DNA of 51,268 nucleotides. Source: an uncultured Victivallaceae bacterium. Its GTDB lineage: Bacteria > Verrucomicrobiota > Lentisphaeria > Victivallales > Victivallaceae. Shown piece by piece: positions 8,096 to 16,748 of the stretch. The first letter of the stretch is position 1. Every line of letters begins with the position of its first letter. Location of the stretch: contig CALXOD010000022.1 of NCBI GenBank assembly GCA_944389925.1, positions 1 to 51,268 of the forward strand. The letters are read 5' to 3'. Under the pieces are notes generated by a model. It had not been told where the DNA came from and did not search any database. It saw nothing but the letters and a program-made list of their open reading frames with translations. Made by a program: the position numbers and the translations under genes.

Positions 8096-9264
8096 TACTC
8101 GTTTTCTGCCCCGCGATTGAGGATTTTTTCCACACCGTCGATCAACGGAATCAGCGACTGATAGGGCTGCGGTATTTCAGAATTGAGGTGATAGACGGCC
8201 ACGCCCATCGGTTTGTTGAAGTCCCTTACCGCAAGTTCAACGATACCGCGCCGCGCCTTCTGGCAAAGAAGAAGTCCGATGCTCCTGTTCTCATCCGGGT
8301 GACGCACCTTGTCGTCCAATGCGGAAAGATAGAAATTCAACTGGCCCAGATATGCCGGTTTGAACTCCCCGCGCTTGAGTTCCACCGCGACCAGAGAGCG
8401 CAAGGCCCGGTGATAGAAAAGCAGGTCCACGAAAAACTCCCGGTCTTCGACGATGATGCGGTACTGATTGCCGACAAAGCAGAAGTCCGCACCGAGAGAC
8501 TGAATAAAACGTTTGATTTCCCCGACCAGTGCGGTTTCCAGTACCCGTTCGTCCACATCTGCGTCATCGCTTGCATCTTCGATGTTGATGTAGTCCAAAA
8601 GGTACTCGTCTTTGAATGCGCGGACAGCCCGGGCCGCCTGTTTTTCATCCGGCATCGTCAATGCAAAATTGTTCGGCAATGTTCCGAGCCGGTGATAGTC
8701 GTCCGCCTGAAGGTGGGCTTTCAACGTTTCCACACTCCAGAACCGGGAAGCGCACTGGAGGATATAATACCAGCGTTCTTCCGGTTCCTTGCAGGCGGCA
8801 AGGATGTACCGGTGGTGCGTAAAGCCGACAGCCAAAAATGCCTGAATCTCGTTAGCGGACAATTCATCGCCTGCCGGAAGAGGGAAGCCGGAAAACTTCA
8901 GAACCGGAAAATCATCACCTGTCGAGTGATGATCCGAGGAAAGCAATTCATCACTTGCCGAGTGATGAATTTCATTGCCGTCTGCCGCCCAGGATTCATA
9001 AAACAATCTCATATAGCGGATACTGGTCGCAGAGAATCCCCTCAGGCCGGGGAGTTCGGCCTGAAGCTGTCTGGAAATGGCTTCAATGGCGCCGCTCCCC
9101 CATTTCCCATGCCGGGTGTTGGCTGAAACATAACCACCAATGCTGAAATAGAGCTTCAGTTGTTCCGCATTGGCCAGCCGTGCCGCAAGATAACGGCTTT
9201 TCAGGATAGCGGTCTTGATTGATTTGACTGCATCTATATAGAAGTTCTGTTTGTCGTTGGTCAT
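8095..9264 (-). CDS. YhcG/DUF1016 family PD-(D/E)xK nuclease
   Basis: A 389-residue protein of the YhcG family. The N-terminal DUF1016 domain covers about residues 8-180 and includes GKWGSGAIEAISRQLQ and the FSATSIRYMRLFYESW segment. The C-terminal nuclease-like domain has the Asp of FVDLLFYH, then VAVELKRGEF (E-x-K, about 290-297) and GQLNFYLSALDD, the PD-(D/E)xK pattern. Members are linked to restriction systems, toxins and mobile elements and probably cut nucleic acids. Residues of about 95-120 carry two HHS-x-(S/T)-x-(D/E) repeats, encoded by two palindromes. It ends in TAG, the only TAG stop among the genes of this window. It is a cargo gene of the element, transcribed towards the kinase module. 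Confidence 0.85.
   Translation of the reverse strand: MTNDKQNFYIDAVKSIKTAILKSRYLAARLANAEQLKLYFSIGGYVSANTRHGKWGSGAIEAISRQLQAELPGLRGFSATSIRYMRLFYESWAADGNEIHHSASDELLSSDHHSTGDDFPVLKFSGFPLPAGDELSANEIQAFLAVGFTHHRYILAACKEPEERWYYILQCASRFWSVETLKAHLQADDYHRLGTLPNNFALTMPDEKQAARAVRAFKDEYLLDYINIEDASDDADVDERVLETALVGEIKRFIQSLGADFCFVGNQYRIIVEDREFFVDLLFYHRALRSLVAVELKRGEFKPAYLGQLNFYLSALDDKVRHPDENRSIGLLLCQKARRGIVELAVRDFNKPMGVAVYHLNSEIPQPYQSLIPLIDGVEKILNRGAENE
8911..8970. repeat. two near-identical palindromes inside the nuclease gene
   Basis: ATCATCAC/GTGATGAT (8911-8918 and 8926-8933) and ATTCATCAC/GTGATGAAT (8946-8954 and 8962-8970) have 7-base loops of similar sequence and lie one after the other, about 36 bases apart. 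They encode the HHS repeats of the nuclease, so they are both protein repeat and possible DNA/RNA hairpins. Confidence 0.7.
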
Positions 9265-9670
9265 AATGTTGCCTCGCCGGCTTGTAAAGTTAATGTTCCA
9301 TTTCTTCCGGTCCGGTCTTCACACCCGGCTTTCAGGTTCATGGCTGCAGGCAGTTTCATCCATAGCGGGAAAATATCGGGAGATGCCCGGCTCCCCATAC
9401 AGCAAGCCACCCGTGGGGAGCTTATTACATTTGCCTCAGTTGCCTTCAATATACCGGAATGAATATAATCCGATATCGAGGCTTTTCAAGAAACAATCGA
9501 TTGCCTTCCTGTGAAGATCAATGAAAAAGGCGGATTTTCAGGAAGCTGCACCGAATGACTTTAAGAAAAGGCAAGTATTCCTTCGTCAATGCCGTACCTG
9601 AAAATCCGTTGCTGTCATCTACCTGCCCGGATATCATTTCTTACAGAGGACACCGGGAAACTACGGCAAA
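9265..9670. other. 406-base intergenic region, no gene seen
   Basis: No reading frame here has a start, ribosome binding site and recognisable product. It contains a perfect 8-base inverted repeat, GCTCCCCA at 9390-9397 with TGGGGAGC at 9414-9421. This lies upstream of the nuclease gene (minus) and downstream of the helicase gene (minus), so it could be a helicase terminator or a nuclease operator. No U-run is seen. Confidence 0.4.
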
Positions 9671-11104
9671 TCATTCCGAATGCGTCAACAGTTGTTTCAG
9701 GGAAACATTCTCCTCGTGGCAGGACTTTTCCAGTTGTTGATAAAAGTTTACGACATTTGTATCGACTAGGGTGTCTTCCTTGTACACTTTCCGTTCCAGC
9801 CGCAAGCCTTCAAGGCTTCGGCAGCGCGACAACGCCGTATATAACTGACCGCTGGCGAAACATCCGTTTCCCAGAAAGAGACGTGCACGGTCGAAGCCCA
9901 TGCCCTGACTTTTATGAATCGTCACCGCCCAGGCAAGGCGGAGAGGAATCTGGATGAAGAAACCTGTCTCAATCTGTTTGATCAGTCCACGCCCGCTATT
10001 GCGGTCCCATTCCTGTTCATAGCGGTATACCGACCACTTTGCCGGCTCAATCACGGAAACGCGGTTGTCGTCAAATTGTACGATGACATTCCCGAGTCCG
10101 TTTTGATTGCAGGTAATTCCGGCGATAACGCCGAGATCGCCGTTGATGTATTCATAGGTACCATCAGGATTGCGTTTATTGACCAGCGTCATTACCCGTG
10201 CTCCGGGTTGCAGCACCAGATTGACCGCTGTCGGATAGTCCTTTTCCGGAAACTTTCCGACAATCTGTGCTTTGAATATCTCCTCCCTGGAATCCAGCTG
10301 AGAAGAGCAACGGCGATTGACTTCTTCTGCTTCACGACGGGTAGTGCAAAGACAGATGGGCTGTGCCGTTCCTACTTCGTCCTGCGGATGTCCTGCACAG
10401 AGTTTGTTGAGTACAGCTATGCTGTTGAGCCGGATACGCGATCCGGGCAGTACGATGTTGCGCTGTGTAACATCGCCGTGCCGGATATTGTTTAAAATTT
10501 GCATAAAGAGTCGGTCGTTACCCTGCCGGTGTACCTGTTTCAGTACCAACGGATGAAACTCTGTTTCCTCCCAGAGGCGGGTTTGAAATGGATACTTCCC
10601 GCCTAAATAGTTTTGAAGGTACAACTCCTCCGTATCAGTGGAAATAACCGGCGGCAACTGAAAGAAGTCGCCGCATACAATGACCTGTTTCCCGGCAAAT
10701 GGACGAAAGCGGTTAATGCCGGTTGCCGCTTCCCGCAAACGGTGATCAATTGCCGAGAACACATCAGAACGCACCATGGATATTTCGTCGATGACGATCG
10801 TCCGTACCGTGCTGAGTAACTGGCGCTGACGCGAGCTGCCGAGCTCTCCAAGTGTGTCCGGAGTCTGAAGACCCGGCTTCAGATGGCAGAAGCTGTGTAT
10901 TGTCTGCCCTTTGATATTCGATGCGGCAAGCCCGGTAGGTGCAAGAAAAACCGTACGTTCCGTGTCGCACTTTTCCCGGAAAGCACGCAGGAGAGTCGAT
11001 TTCCCTGTTCCCGCTTCACCGGTCAGGAAAACATTCTCGCCGGCCAGCATCAGTTCCAGAGCGAAATGTTGTTCCGGATTCAGAAAACCATATTCCATGT
11101 TCAT
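9671..11104 (-). CDS. Pif1/RecD-like DNA helicase
   Basis: A 477-residue superfamily 1 helicase. Walker A is GEAGTGKST (about 29-37), motif Ia follows at FLAPTGLAASNIKG, and Walker B is VIDEISMV (about 105-112). Motif III is VCGDFFQLPPV, and the C-terminal motifs are VTIHKSQGMGFDRARL and GQLYTALSRCRS (motif VI). This is the Pif1 group: an ATP-driven 5'-3' helicase that unwinds DNA forks and G-quadruplexes. The length is full for small bacterial forms. It lies downstream of the primase on the same strand, and the two probably form the replication module of the element. The start at 11104 is one of two close Met codons (MNMEYG). A rounded-out alternative is conjugative-type DNA processing, but no relaxase is visible. 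Confidence 0.88.
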   Translation of the reverse strand: MNMEYGFLNPEQHFALELMLAGENVFLTGEAGTGKSTLLRAFREKCDTERTVFLAPTGLAASNIKGQTIHSFCHLKPGLQTPDTLGELGSSRQRQLLSTVRTIVIDEISMVRSDVFSAIDHRLREAATGINRFRPFAGKQVIVCGDFFQLPPVISTDTEELYLQNYLGGKYPFQTRLWEETEFHPLVLKQVHRQGNDRLFMQILNNIRHGDVTQRNIVLPGSRIRLNSIAVLNKLCAGHPQDEVGTAQPICLCTTRREAEEVNRRCSSQLDSREEIFKAQIVGKFPEKDYPTAVNLVLQPGARVMTLVNKRNPDGTYEYINGDLGVIAGITCNQNGLGNVIVQFDDNRVSVIEPAKWSVYRYEQEWDRNSGRGLIKQIETGFFIQIPLRLAWAVTIHKSQGMGFDRARLFLGNGCFASGQLYTALSRCRSLEGLRLERKVYKEDTLVDTNVVNFYQQLEKSCHEENVSLKQLLTHSE

Positions 11105-11111
11105 CCTCGTA

Positions 11112-11246
11112 TGGGGACGGTGGTGACACCCGACAGTTTCTTCTTCAGAAAACCTAAATGGTAAGTCACCATGCCAGTCCCCTTTTTTCTTGTTGTTTAT
11201 TTAGGTTTCCTCTTACTGGATAACGGCAGTGTTCCCACCGTCCCCA
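11112..11246. repeat. nested inverted repeats between primase and helicase genes
   Basis: There are three concentric arms: TGGGGACGGTGG (11112-11123) with CCACCGTCCCCA (11235-11246); AAACCTAAAT (11150-11159) with ATTTAGGTTT (11199-11208); and ATGGT (11158-11162) with ACCAT (11168-11172). The outer right arm lies in the last codons of the primase gene, and the rest is non-coding. It could be the replication origin of the element, a primase/helicase binding site, or an attenuator controlling the helicase gene. Confidence 0.6.
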
Positions 11247-13687
11247 CCACCAATATTACAAGCGCAGTACCGGATGCCGAACCAGACTTGGAGATCCCGG
11301 GGGGATCGTATCCGTCCAATCCTGACTTCGGGGAAGCGTGCCTGTACTGCAGCATTGAACCGGTTCTGCCCCACCGGGCGATAACCGTGTTCTTCCATCC
11401 AGAGTCTGTAATTCCTATAAATGGACTGTCTTTCGAGTACTCCTGCCGGATCTTCCTGAAGGGTTTCGCTTAAAAATTCCGCTTCATGGTCACAATTCAA
11501 ACGGTGCTGCTTTTGCAGTTCTCTTGCTGCTTCCGGAATTGGGAAACGAGTATGTTGAGAAAGCTGGCGCATTCCAGTTATGGCCCAGTTGAAAATCCCC
11601 GGTAATTCTTGTTCCAACTGGTACTTCAAGCCCGGCTTTTCATCTCCTGTATTACGAAAGCGGCGGGTGAATTGCAGAACAACCAGCCGGTCCCACAAAC
11701 CATCCGTGCGATCCAAGAAAGTCGGCAATTCATTGGCGAGAAATACACAGCGTGCTTTGGCCCGCGCATCTGTCGGCGCTTGGAATTTACGTTCGGCAGG
11801 GATGACTGCTCCATCCGTAACCATTTTAAAGATCTTTTCACTGTCTGCAAGGTTTTTCTGCTCTCCATTGACAGGCAGTTCCTCAACCAGATTGAGGGTA
11901 TGTTCTGTCAGAAGCCAGGAAGAAAAACGGTTGCCGAGGTCCCCGAAGGGAAGGCAGCAGGTATTACTTTCTCCTACCAGCTTGCGAAGAATATGTGCTG
12001 CAACCGATTTGCCATCTCCGCCGCGTCCGATCCAGAAGAAACCGATATTGAAACACTGCTTCCGAGAGAGGATATAGCCAAAGCACATTTGCAGGGCAGT
12101 CCTCATCTCCGGGGTGTCGAAGGTAGTTTCCAGATAGTTGTTCCATTCCGGACACTCTGCTTCCGGTAGAAAATCGTAGTCCACATCACGCCGACTGAAA
12201 AATCTGGGAGTATGCGGCAACAACTCTGCCGGAGTGTCAGGAAACAACCAAAGAGGCGAGAGTTTTGCAAGCCCGTTTCTGAAACTCATGAAGTCTTCCG
12301 CTGATTCGCCATCCGGTAGAAAACATGGCATGTTATACTTATGCCGCGGCAAACCGCATAACTCATCGGCACGAAGGTTGGCGATTATATCATTGATTAC
12401 ATTGTTGCCGATACGCATTTGTTCTTCCATTTTCTGGCGTTGTAAAAAGCCTGTTACCATCATTTCCAGATCCTGTACCGGAAGTTCCTTCCAGGCACAA
12501 TCAGAATAGTGCCACCACGTTCCCCGCCAACACCGCAAAGTATACTGTTCTGCAAGGCTGTTTTCAGCAGCGAACTGTCGTGCCAATTGAGTTATCGGCA
12601 TGGGAGGACGTCCGCCGAGCATACCATTGACAGGCGATGTCAACGCTCGGCGATCCGGTTTTTTCTTCATATCTGCCGGTAATTGGCGTTCAAAGTCGTC
12701 CCAAGAACGGGGGCCGAATTCTTCCGCAACCAGATATTGCATGTCATCCCCCCGAAAAATGCCGGGGACACGAGTCAAACGGCTCGGGTTGCGATTGGCG
12801 CAATCATACGGAAACTTTTTCCGGGTCAGATAGCAATACAGCAACTCTACCCGTTTCCTATAAAGTTTCCGATCTTGTCCCGCATCAATTTTGACGATTA
12901 CATGTAAACTTTTTCCACCGGACCAGACTACCGCTTTTACCGGCAAATTAAGTTTTCTGATGCGTGACCATTGTTCTTCCTTGGATAAATCATCCGCTTC
13001 CACAAGCGTATACCGCAAGTTCGTAACGTCGGAATCTTTGGGCGCCTTACCGGTGATCTGCTGCTGCAGCGGATTCAGAGATATCCATGCACCCTGTTCC
13101 GTTTGGCTGATGATTTCCAGCAAACTGTTGAATGTGGAGTCCCGTTGGCTGTCATCGAAACGTTTCTTCACCGCTTGAGCAGAACGTAAGGGGCGGTATT
13201 TGCCTTCCTGACAGATCGACTGTATTACGAGTTCAAAGTATTCCCCGGGCATAAACATTTTTTCCATAAAGGTTATGGCCTGGGTTGCCATTGCCTCTTT
13301 GCCTTGCGGTACTGGCAACATTTCTGCCGGGGACGCCGGCTGTGACTTCGGAAACTGTCCGGTCAGCATCTTCAACGTGCCGATTCCAACTCGTTCCTTT
13401 CCTTCTGCTGCAGCCCGATTCCAGGTCTTCTGAGCGACTTCCGCATCATATCTCTCCGGTGTGGTTGCGGACCATTCATCGAAGACGGAGAAGTTTACTC
13501 CGCATCCTTTCAGTGCAGCAGCTACCCGAAACCACTCGGTATATGGCAAGTCAGCCGATATCTGCTGCAGCAGCATTTCAGCGTCCTGCCTTTCCTGATG
13601 CGATTTGACGCTATTGTTATTACAGAGTGTTCTCTGGTCCCTGGTCAACTGCAACTTGGCGGGGACCCCTATTTTTTTATTATTCAT
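11213..13687 (-). CDS. primase-helicase, P4/D5 type
   Basis: An 824-residue replication protein. Residues of about 35-93 match a PriCT-2-type helical domain (YTEWFRVAAALKGCGV...). Residues of about 220-335 match an archaeo-eukaryotic-type primase region, with VEADDL, SGGKSLHVIVKIDA and NRNPSRLTRVPG. A D5/P4-like superfamily 3 helicase follows, with Walker A GRGGDGKS at about 550-557 and an LVEELP Walker B. The product should prime and unwind DNA at an origin. It fits the plasmid/phage-satellite style of autonomous replication and explains how an integrated element can multiply after excision. The gene for an HTH protein ends only 10 bases upstream, and a helicase lies downstream. Confidence 0.85.
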   Translation of the reverse strand: MNNKKIGVPAKLQLTRDQRTLCNNNSVKSHQERQDAEMLLQQISADLPYTEWFRVAAALKGCGVNFSVFDEWSATTPERYDAEVAQKTWNRAAAEGKERVGIGTLKMLTGQFPKSQPASPAEMLPVPQGKEAMATQAITFMEKMFMPGEYFELVIQSICQEGKYRPLRSAQAVKKRFDDSQRDSTFNSLLEIISQTEQGAWISLNPLQQQITGKAPKDSDVTNLRYTLVEADDLSKEEQWSRIRKLNLPVKAVVWSGGKSLHVIVKIDAGQDRKLYRKRVELLYCYLTRKKFPYDCANRNPSRLTRVPGIFRGDDMQYLVAEEFGPRSWDDFERQLPADMKKKPDRRALTSPVNGMLGGRPPMPITQLARQFAAENSLAEQYTLRCWRGTWWHYSDCAWKELPVQDLEMMVTGFLQRQKMEEQMRIGNNVINDIIANLRADELCGLPRHKYNMPCFLPDGESAEDFMSFRNGLAKLSPLWLFPDTPAELLPHTPRFFSRRDVDYDFLPEAECPEWNNYLETTFDTPEMRTALQMCFGYILSRKQCFNIGFFWIGRGGDGKSVAAHILRKLVGESNTCCLPFGDLGNRFSSWLLTEHTLNLVEELPVNGEQKNLADSEKIFKMVTDGAVIPAERKFQAPTDARAKARCVFLANELPTFLDRTDGLWDRLVVLQFTRRFRNTGDEKPGLKYQLEQELPGIFNWAITGMRQLSQHTRFPIPEAARELQKQHRLNCDHEAEFLSETLQEDPAGVLERQSIYRNYRLWMEEHGYRPVGQNRFNAAVQARFPEVRIGRIRSPRDLQVWFGIRYCACNIGGGDGGNTAVIQ

Positions 13688-13697
13688 AGATAACCTC

Positions 13698-14003
13698 TCA
13701 TTTCTGATTATTTAACAATGTGTCCACGCTTTCCGGACTGATGCGGACTGCGTGTGATGATAATTGAACCCGTTGCAGCTTTCCCTGATTGAGATAGCGG
13801 TTCACCGTATTCAAACTGATTCGAAGCAGTTTGGCTACTTCCTGACGAGTCAGCGGTTGCTGTTTTACTGCCTCCTTCGGCTCAGCCGGATTATGGTTTT
13901 TGAGCGCCTCGATCAAATTGTGCGGCGAAAGCTCGGGAATATACGGTTGCAGGATTGCGACAGCCGCAGACAAAACTGCCGGAGTTGGTGTTTTGACCTT
14001 CAT
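13698..14003 (-). CDS. small HTH protein, excisionase/repressor-like
   Basis: A 101-residue protein whose C-terminal half is a MerR/excisionase-type winged HTH (LTRQEVAKLLRISLNTVNRY, about residues 51-70, then a wing around LSSHAVRISPESVDTLL). The N-terminal 45 residues are a helical extension of unknown role. It lies between the integrase unit and the primase, 10 bases upstream of the latter, the usual place for a directionality factor (Xis) or copy-control regulator. The palindromes at 14097-14184, just upstream of its start, are possible binding sites. Confidence 0.7.
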   Translation of the reverse strand: MKVKTPTPAVLSAAVAILQPYIPELSPHNLIEALKNHNPAEPKEAVKQQPLTRQEVAKLLRISLNTVNRYLNQGKLQRVQLSSHAVRISPESVDTLLNNQK

Positions 14004-14088
14004 GTTTTTTCCTTTTTGTGATTGGTGATACTTTTTGTTGTTTCATGAAACTGATACTAATTATACCCGCACTCCTGCAATTCTCTGC

Positions 14089-14131
14089 AAAAAAAAGAGG
14101 TTGAATGTACTTCTGCAGTACAATCAACCTC
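14089..14131 (-). terminator. rho-independent terminator of the integrase unit
   Basis: A 15-bp stem with one mismatch (14097-14111 with 14117-14131, loop of 5) is followed on the minus strand by eight T (14089-14096). It sits just past the stop of the 336-residue gene and separates it from the HTH-primase unit. Confidence 0.8.
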
Positions 14132-14158
14132 AGAAAAAAATTGTATTTTTTTTTAGAA

Positions 14159-14184
14159 AACTGCAATTTTACTTTTTTGCAGTT
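14159..14184. repeat. AACTGCAA/TTGCAGTT inverted repeat
   Basis: AACTGCAA (14159-14166) and TTGCAGTT (14177-14184) are separated by 10 bases in a T/A-rich spacer between the integrase unit and the HTH gene. The motif CTGCAA also recurs at 14075-14090. It is a possible operator for the HTH protein. Confidence 0.4.
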
Positions 14185-14205
14185 CTCTATCTGGTTTCTA
14201 GGGAG

Positions 14206-15216
14206 TCATTGTCTTATTTTCAAATTTTTCTTGGCAGTCCCTATGCACTCCAACTCTCCTAGCCATCCTCCTAGAGAGAGAGTATTATTGAAAGCTGCCA
14301 ATATTTTACAAATATCCTGAAGACGCCAATAGCTTGTTTTTCCATTAACCTCAATTGAGTGAGCTTTGTCGTCTTTCAGCTTTTTTCGCAATTTATCTTC
14401 GAGTGATCGGGGGGAGAGTTTCCGATTTAGCAGTCTCCTCTTGATAACGTTGTCGGCAATTTCCGGTAATTTGGCATAAAGGTCTTCAGCATCCTCTGCT
14501 TGAAATCTGATACTAGAACTTATGCTTTTCACCTCTGATCTGATGTCGTTGAGTGTTTCTTTCCTTTCCTGCTGCAAAATATCAATCGTATTTTGAAGTT
14601 CAGGGATTTTATCTTTATATTTTTCCAGTTCCTTGATTGTCCTGTCGGTACTTAATGCTTTCGTCATTCCTATGATGGAAAAGATCGCAGCAAACTGCGA
14701 CTCTATAGCTTTGGTATAATTATTTGAAAATACGCTGATATTACTTATGAAAATATTTTTGTCAACAAATTTTTCTGCTTTTATCATGTCCAGATAAATC
14801 GCATCGAACCAATATTCTGCACACAATAAAGCAAAGTCGCACTCTTGGCAGGTATGGATAAATGATCTGATATCGGAGGTATAATTACTTTCGGAAGCAA
14901 CTTTTTGTAAATTTGTGTAATTTGCAGCAGTTATCAGTTTTAAAATGTGATATGAATTACTATTGGGGTAGCAAAGAGCACTCAATAGTTGTTTGGCGTA
15001 TTCTCCGGATTGTCCAGAAAAATCTTTCCCTTCTGCTAAATAATCAAACAGGTTACGGTAACAACTAGTACTTAATTTAAGCAAAATATAATTGAACATT
15101 GCCAATTCATCATTGGCTAACTCCTTCTGGCAAAATTTGCCGAGCTGTTTATACCCACCAGTAAGGAGTCCTTTGGATTGCATTTGTTCCCGAGCCATTT
15201 CATTTATGACTGTCAT
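14206..15216 (-). CDS. integrase-coupled protein, unknown function
   Basis: A 336-residue protein that I do not recognise. The N-terminal 200 residues are predicted helical with several Cys and aromatic residues. Residues of about 200-240 form a likely coiled coil (KELEKYKDKIPELQNTIDIL). The C-terminal part is basic and ends with a small domain around VNGKTSYWRLQDICKILA that could bind DNA. The start codon overlaps the integrase stop by 4 bases (ATGA), so the two are translationally coupled. A strong terminator follows. This arrangement suggests a role in recombination, excision or element maintenance. The gene is markedly AT-richer than its neighbours. Confidence 0.7.
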   Translation of the reverse strand: MTVINEMAREQMQSKGLLTGGYKQLGKFCQKELANDELAMFNYILLKLSTSCYRNLFDYLAEGKDFSGQSGEYAKQLLSALCYPNSNSYHILKLITAANYTNLQKVASESNYTSDIRSFIHTCQECDFALLCAEYWFDAIYLDMIKAEKFVDKNIFISNISVFSNNYTKAIESQFAAIFSIIGMTKALSTDRTIKELEKYKDKIPELQNTIDILQQERKETLNDIRSEVKSISSSIRFQAEDAEDLYAKLPEIADNVIKRRLLNRKLSPRSLEDKLRKKLKDDKAHSIEVNGKTSYWRLQDICKILAAFNNTLSLGGWLGELECIGTAKKNLKIRQ

Positions 15217-16631
15217 AACAACTCTCCCATTTTGATAAATCCGATTAGCTTGCGAATCTGCTCAAGCGGCAGCTTATCCACCAACCGGTGCAATATTTCC
15301 CGTTCTGACTGGAATTCGTCCTCGTTATTGCAGGCAGGCAATTGTAAGACTTCTGCATAGCGAACGGCGGCAGTATCACTGATCTTCGTATAATGTTCAG
15401 TCATTGCAGGATTCGCATGTCCTGCATTCTTCTGGATAATTGCGGCGGGCGTTCCGGCTTCGGCATTGTGGCTTATATAAGAATAACGAAGGGAATGAAA
15501 CCCCATTTCAACCACTGCGCGCGTACCTGTCGTTTTCGTTTTTCCTGTCGCCTTGTCAATCATGGGTTTTCCCGTTTCGGGATCTAGAACCATTCGGCGA
15601 CCGGTCCCGGGACGATGTATTTCTATGTTGCACTTTTTAAAATGCTTCAGAATCTTCTTGGTGATTTGCTGATCGCCGCCTGATAGATATTTTTCTGCAA
15701 AATCAGGCAAGAGATAATTCTGACGTTCATTTTCCGGTATCGCTGTCAGCATTTCGAATAGAGCCGGCGGAATGCCGATTTTAACGACAGCTTGTGAACG
15801 ATCCTTGATGGTATGTTCTGTTTTTCGCGGAATGCGTTCGATGATTTTTCTCGATAAATCAATTTCGTGCCACAGTAGAGTGCAGCAATCTCCCAGACGC
15901 AGGCCGGTAAAATATCCTAAAGCGATCAGGATACGCATATCACCGGTGGCTGAATTGATCAGTGTTGTTATTTGCTCCAGAGCCAGAGGCTTTTTACTGT
16001 TGTAACGGTGCTCCTGACGATCAATATCCTGAAACGGATTTGTGCTGTTTATTTTCTGAGCCCCTGCCAACGTATTGAAAAAGCAATTAAAAAATTGCAG
16101 ATACTTGTTGTATGTGCCAGAAGCGTTTTCACGTCTGACTGCATCCATGAATTTATCTGCAACTTCCGGCGTTATATCGCCGAGTAACGATATCTCTTTA
16201 TGATTTGCCTTGAGCCACTCAGCGAAGCGCCGGTAATAACTTCGATAGTTGGCGGCCGTGGTATGAGGAGGAATGTCCGCCGATGAATAGCGTTTGCAAC
16301 TGGCCGGACGTTTCGGGCAGCTCATGAAGAGTTCCCAACCTGCCATAATGGTTGCTTTACTGTTGACCAGCTCAATCTTAGCTTGATTCGCCGCTTCTTC
16401 TGCATCGGAGAGAGAATTTTTCAGAATACGCAGTTGTTCGGCTCTGTCGCTTTCATTCAAGGGACGCAAAATTCTTGCTGCTGCCTTTTTGGCTTCCGGT
16501 TCACGGGTAATGGGCTTACCATTGAGGTCAAGCAACCGAACGCGAAAATCCTTGCCATTTGCCGTATAACGAAAATAATAATACCCTTTTTTGCCGCTGG
16601 TATAGAGCTTGCCAGTTGTATGCCGAGCCAT
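15213..16631 (-). CDS. tyrosine recombinase (integrase)
   Basis: A 472-residue phage-type integrase. There is an N-terminal arm-binding region (about 1-60), a core-binding SAM-like domain (about 110-200) and a catalytic domain (about 215-440). Visible active-site residues are Arg in FTGLRLGDC, HSLRYS (H-x-x-R), GHANPAMTEHY (His and the nucleophile Tyr) and the intervening Lys strand. It should catalyse site-specific recombination between the element and a tRNA gene. The start lies about 120 bases from a tRNA-Tyr 3' fragment, the standard integrase/att geometry, which fixes this end of the element. The middle insert (about 330-375) is longer than in lambda Int but usual for this group. Confidence 0.92.
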   Translation of the reverse strand: MARHTTGKLYTSGKKGYYYFRYTANGKDFRVRLLDLNGKPITREPEAKKAAARILRPLNESDRAEQLRILKNSLSDAEEAANQAKIELVNSKATIMAGWELFMSCPKRPASCKRYSSADIPPHTTAANYRSYYRRFAEWLKANHKEISLLGDITPEVADKFMDAVRRENASGTYNKYLQFFNCFFNTLAGAQKINSTNPFQDIDRQEHRYNSKKPLALEQITTLINSATGDMRILIALGYFTGLRLGDCCTLLWHEIDLSRKIIERIPRKTEHTIKDRSQAVVKIGIPPALFEMLTAIPENERQNYLLPDFAEKYLSGGDQQITKKILKHFKKCNIEIHRPGTGRRMVLDPETGKPMIDKATGKTKTTGTRAVVEMGFHSLRYSYISHNAEAGTPAAIIQKNAGHANPAMTEHYTKISDTAAVRYAEVLQLPACNNEDEFQSEREILHRLVDKLPLEQIRKLIGFIKMGELL

Positions 16632-16748
16632 GATTCCGCGTGTTCCTCCGTGTTATTCAGAGATTCTTCCTGAAGCTAAAATAGCACGTAAGAAATGGAA
16701 TTCAAGGATATTTCTCGGATAAAAAATCAATTTTTGAGCGTAAAAATA

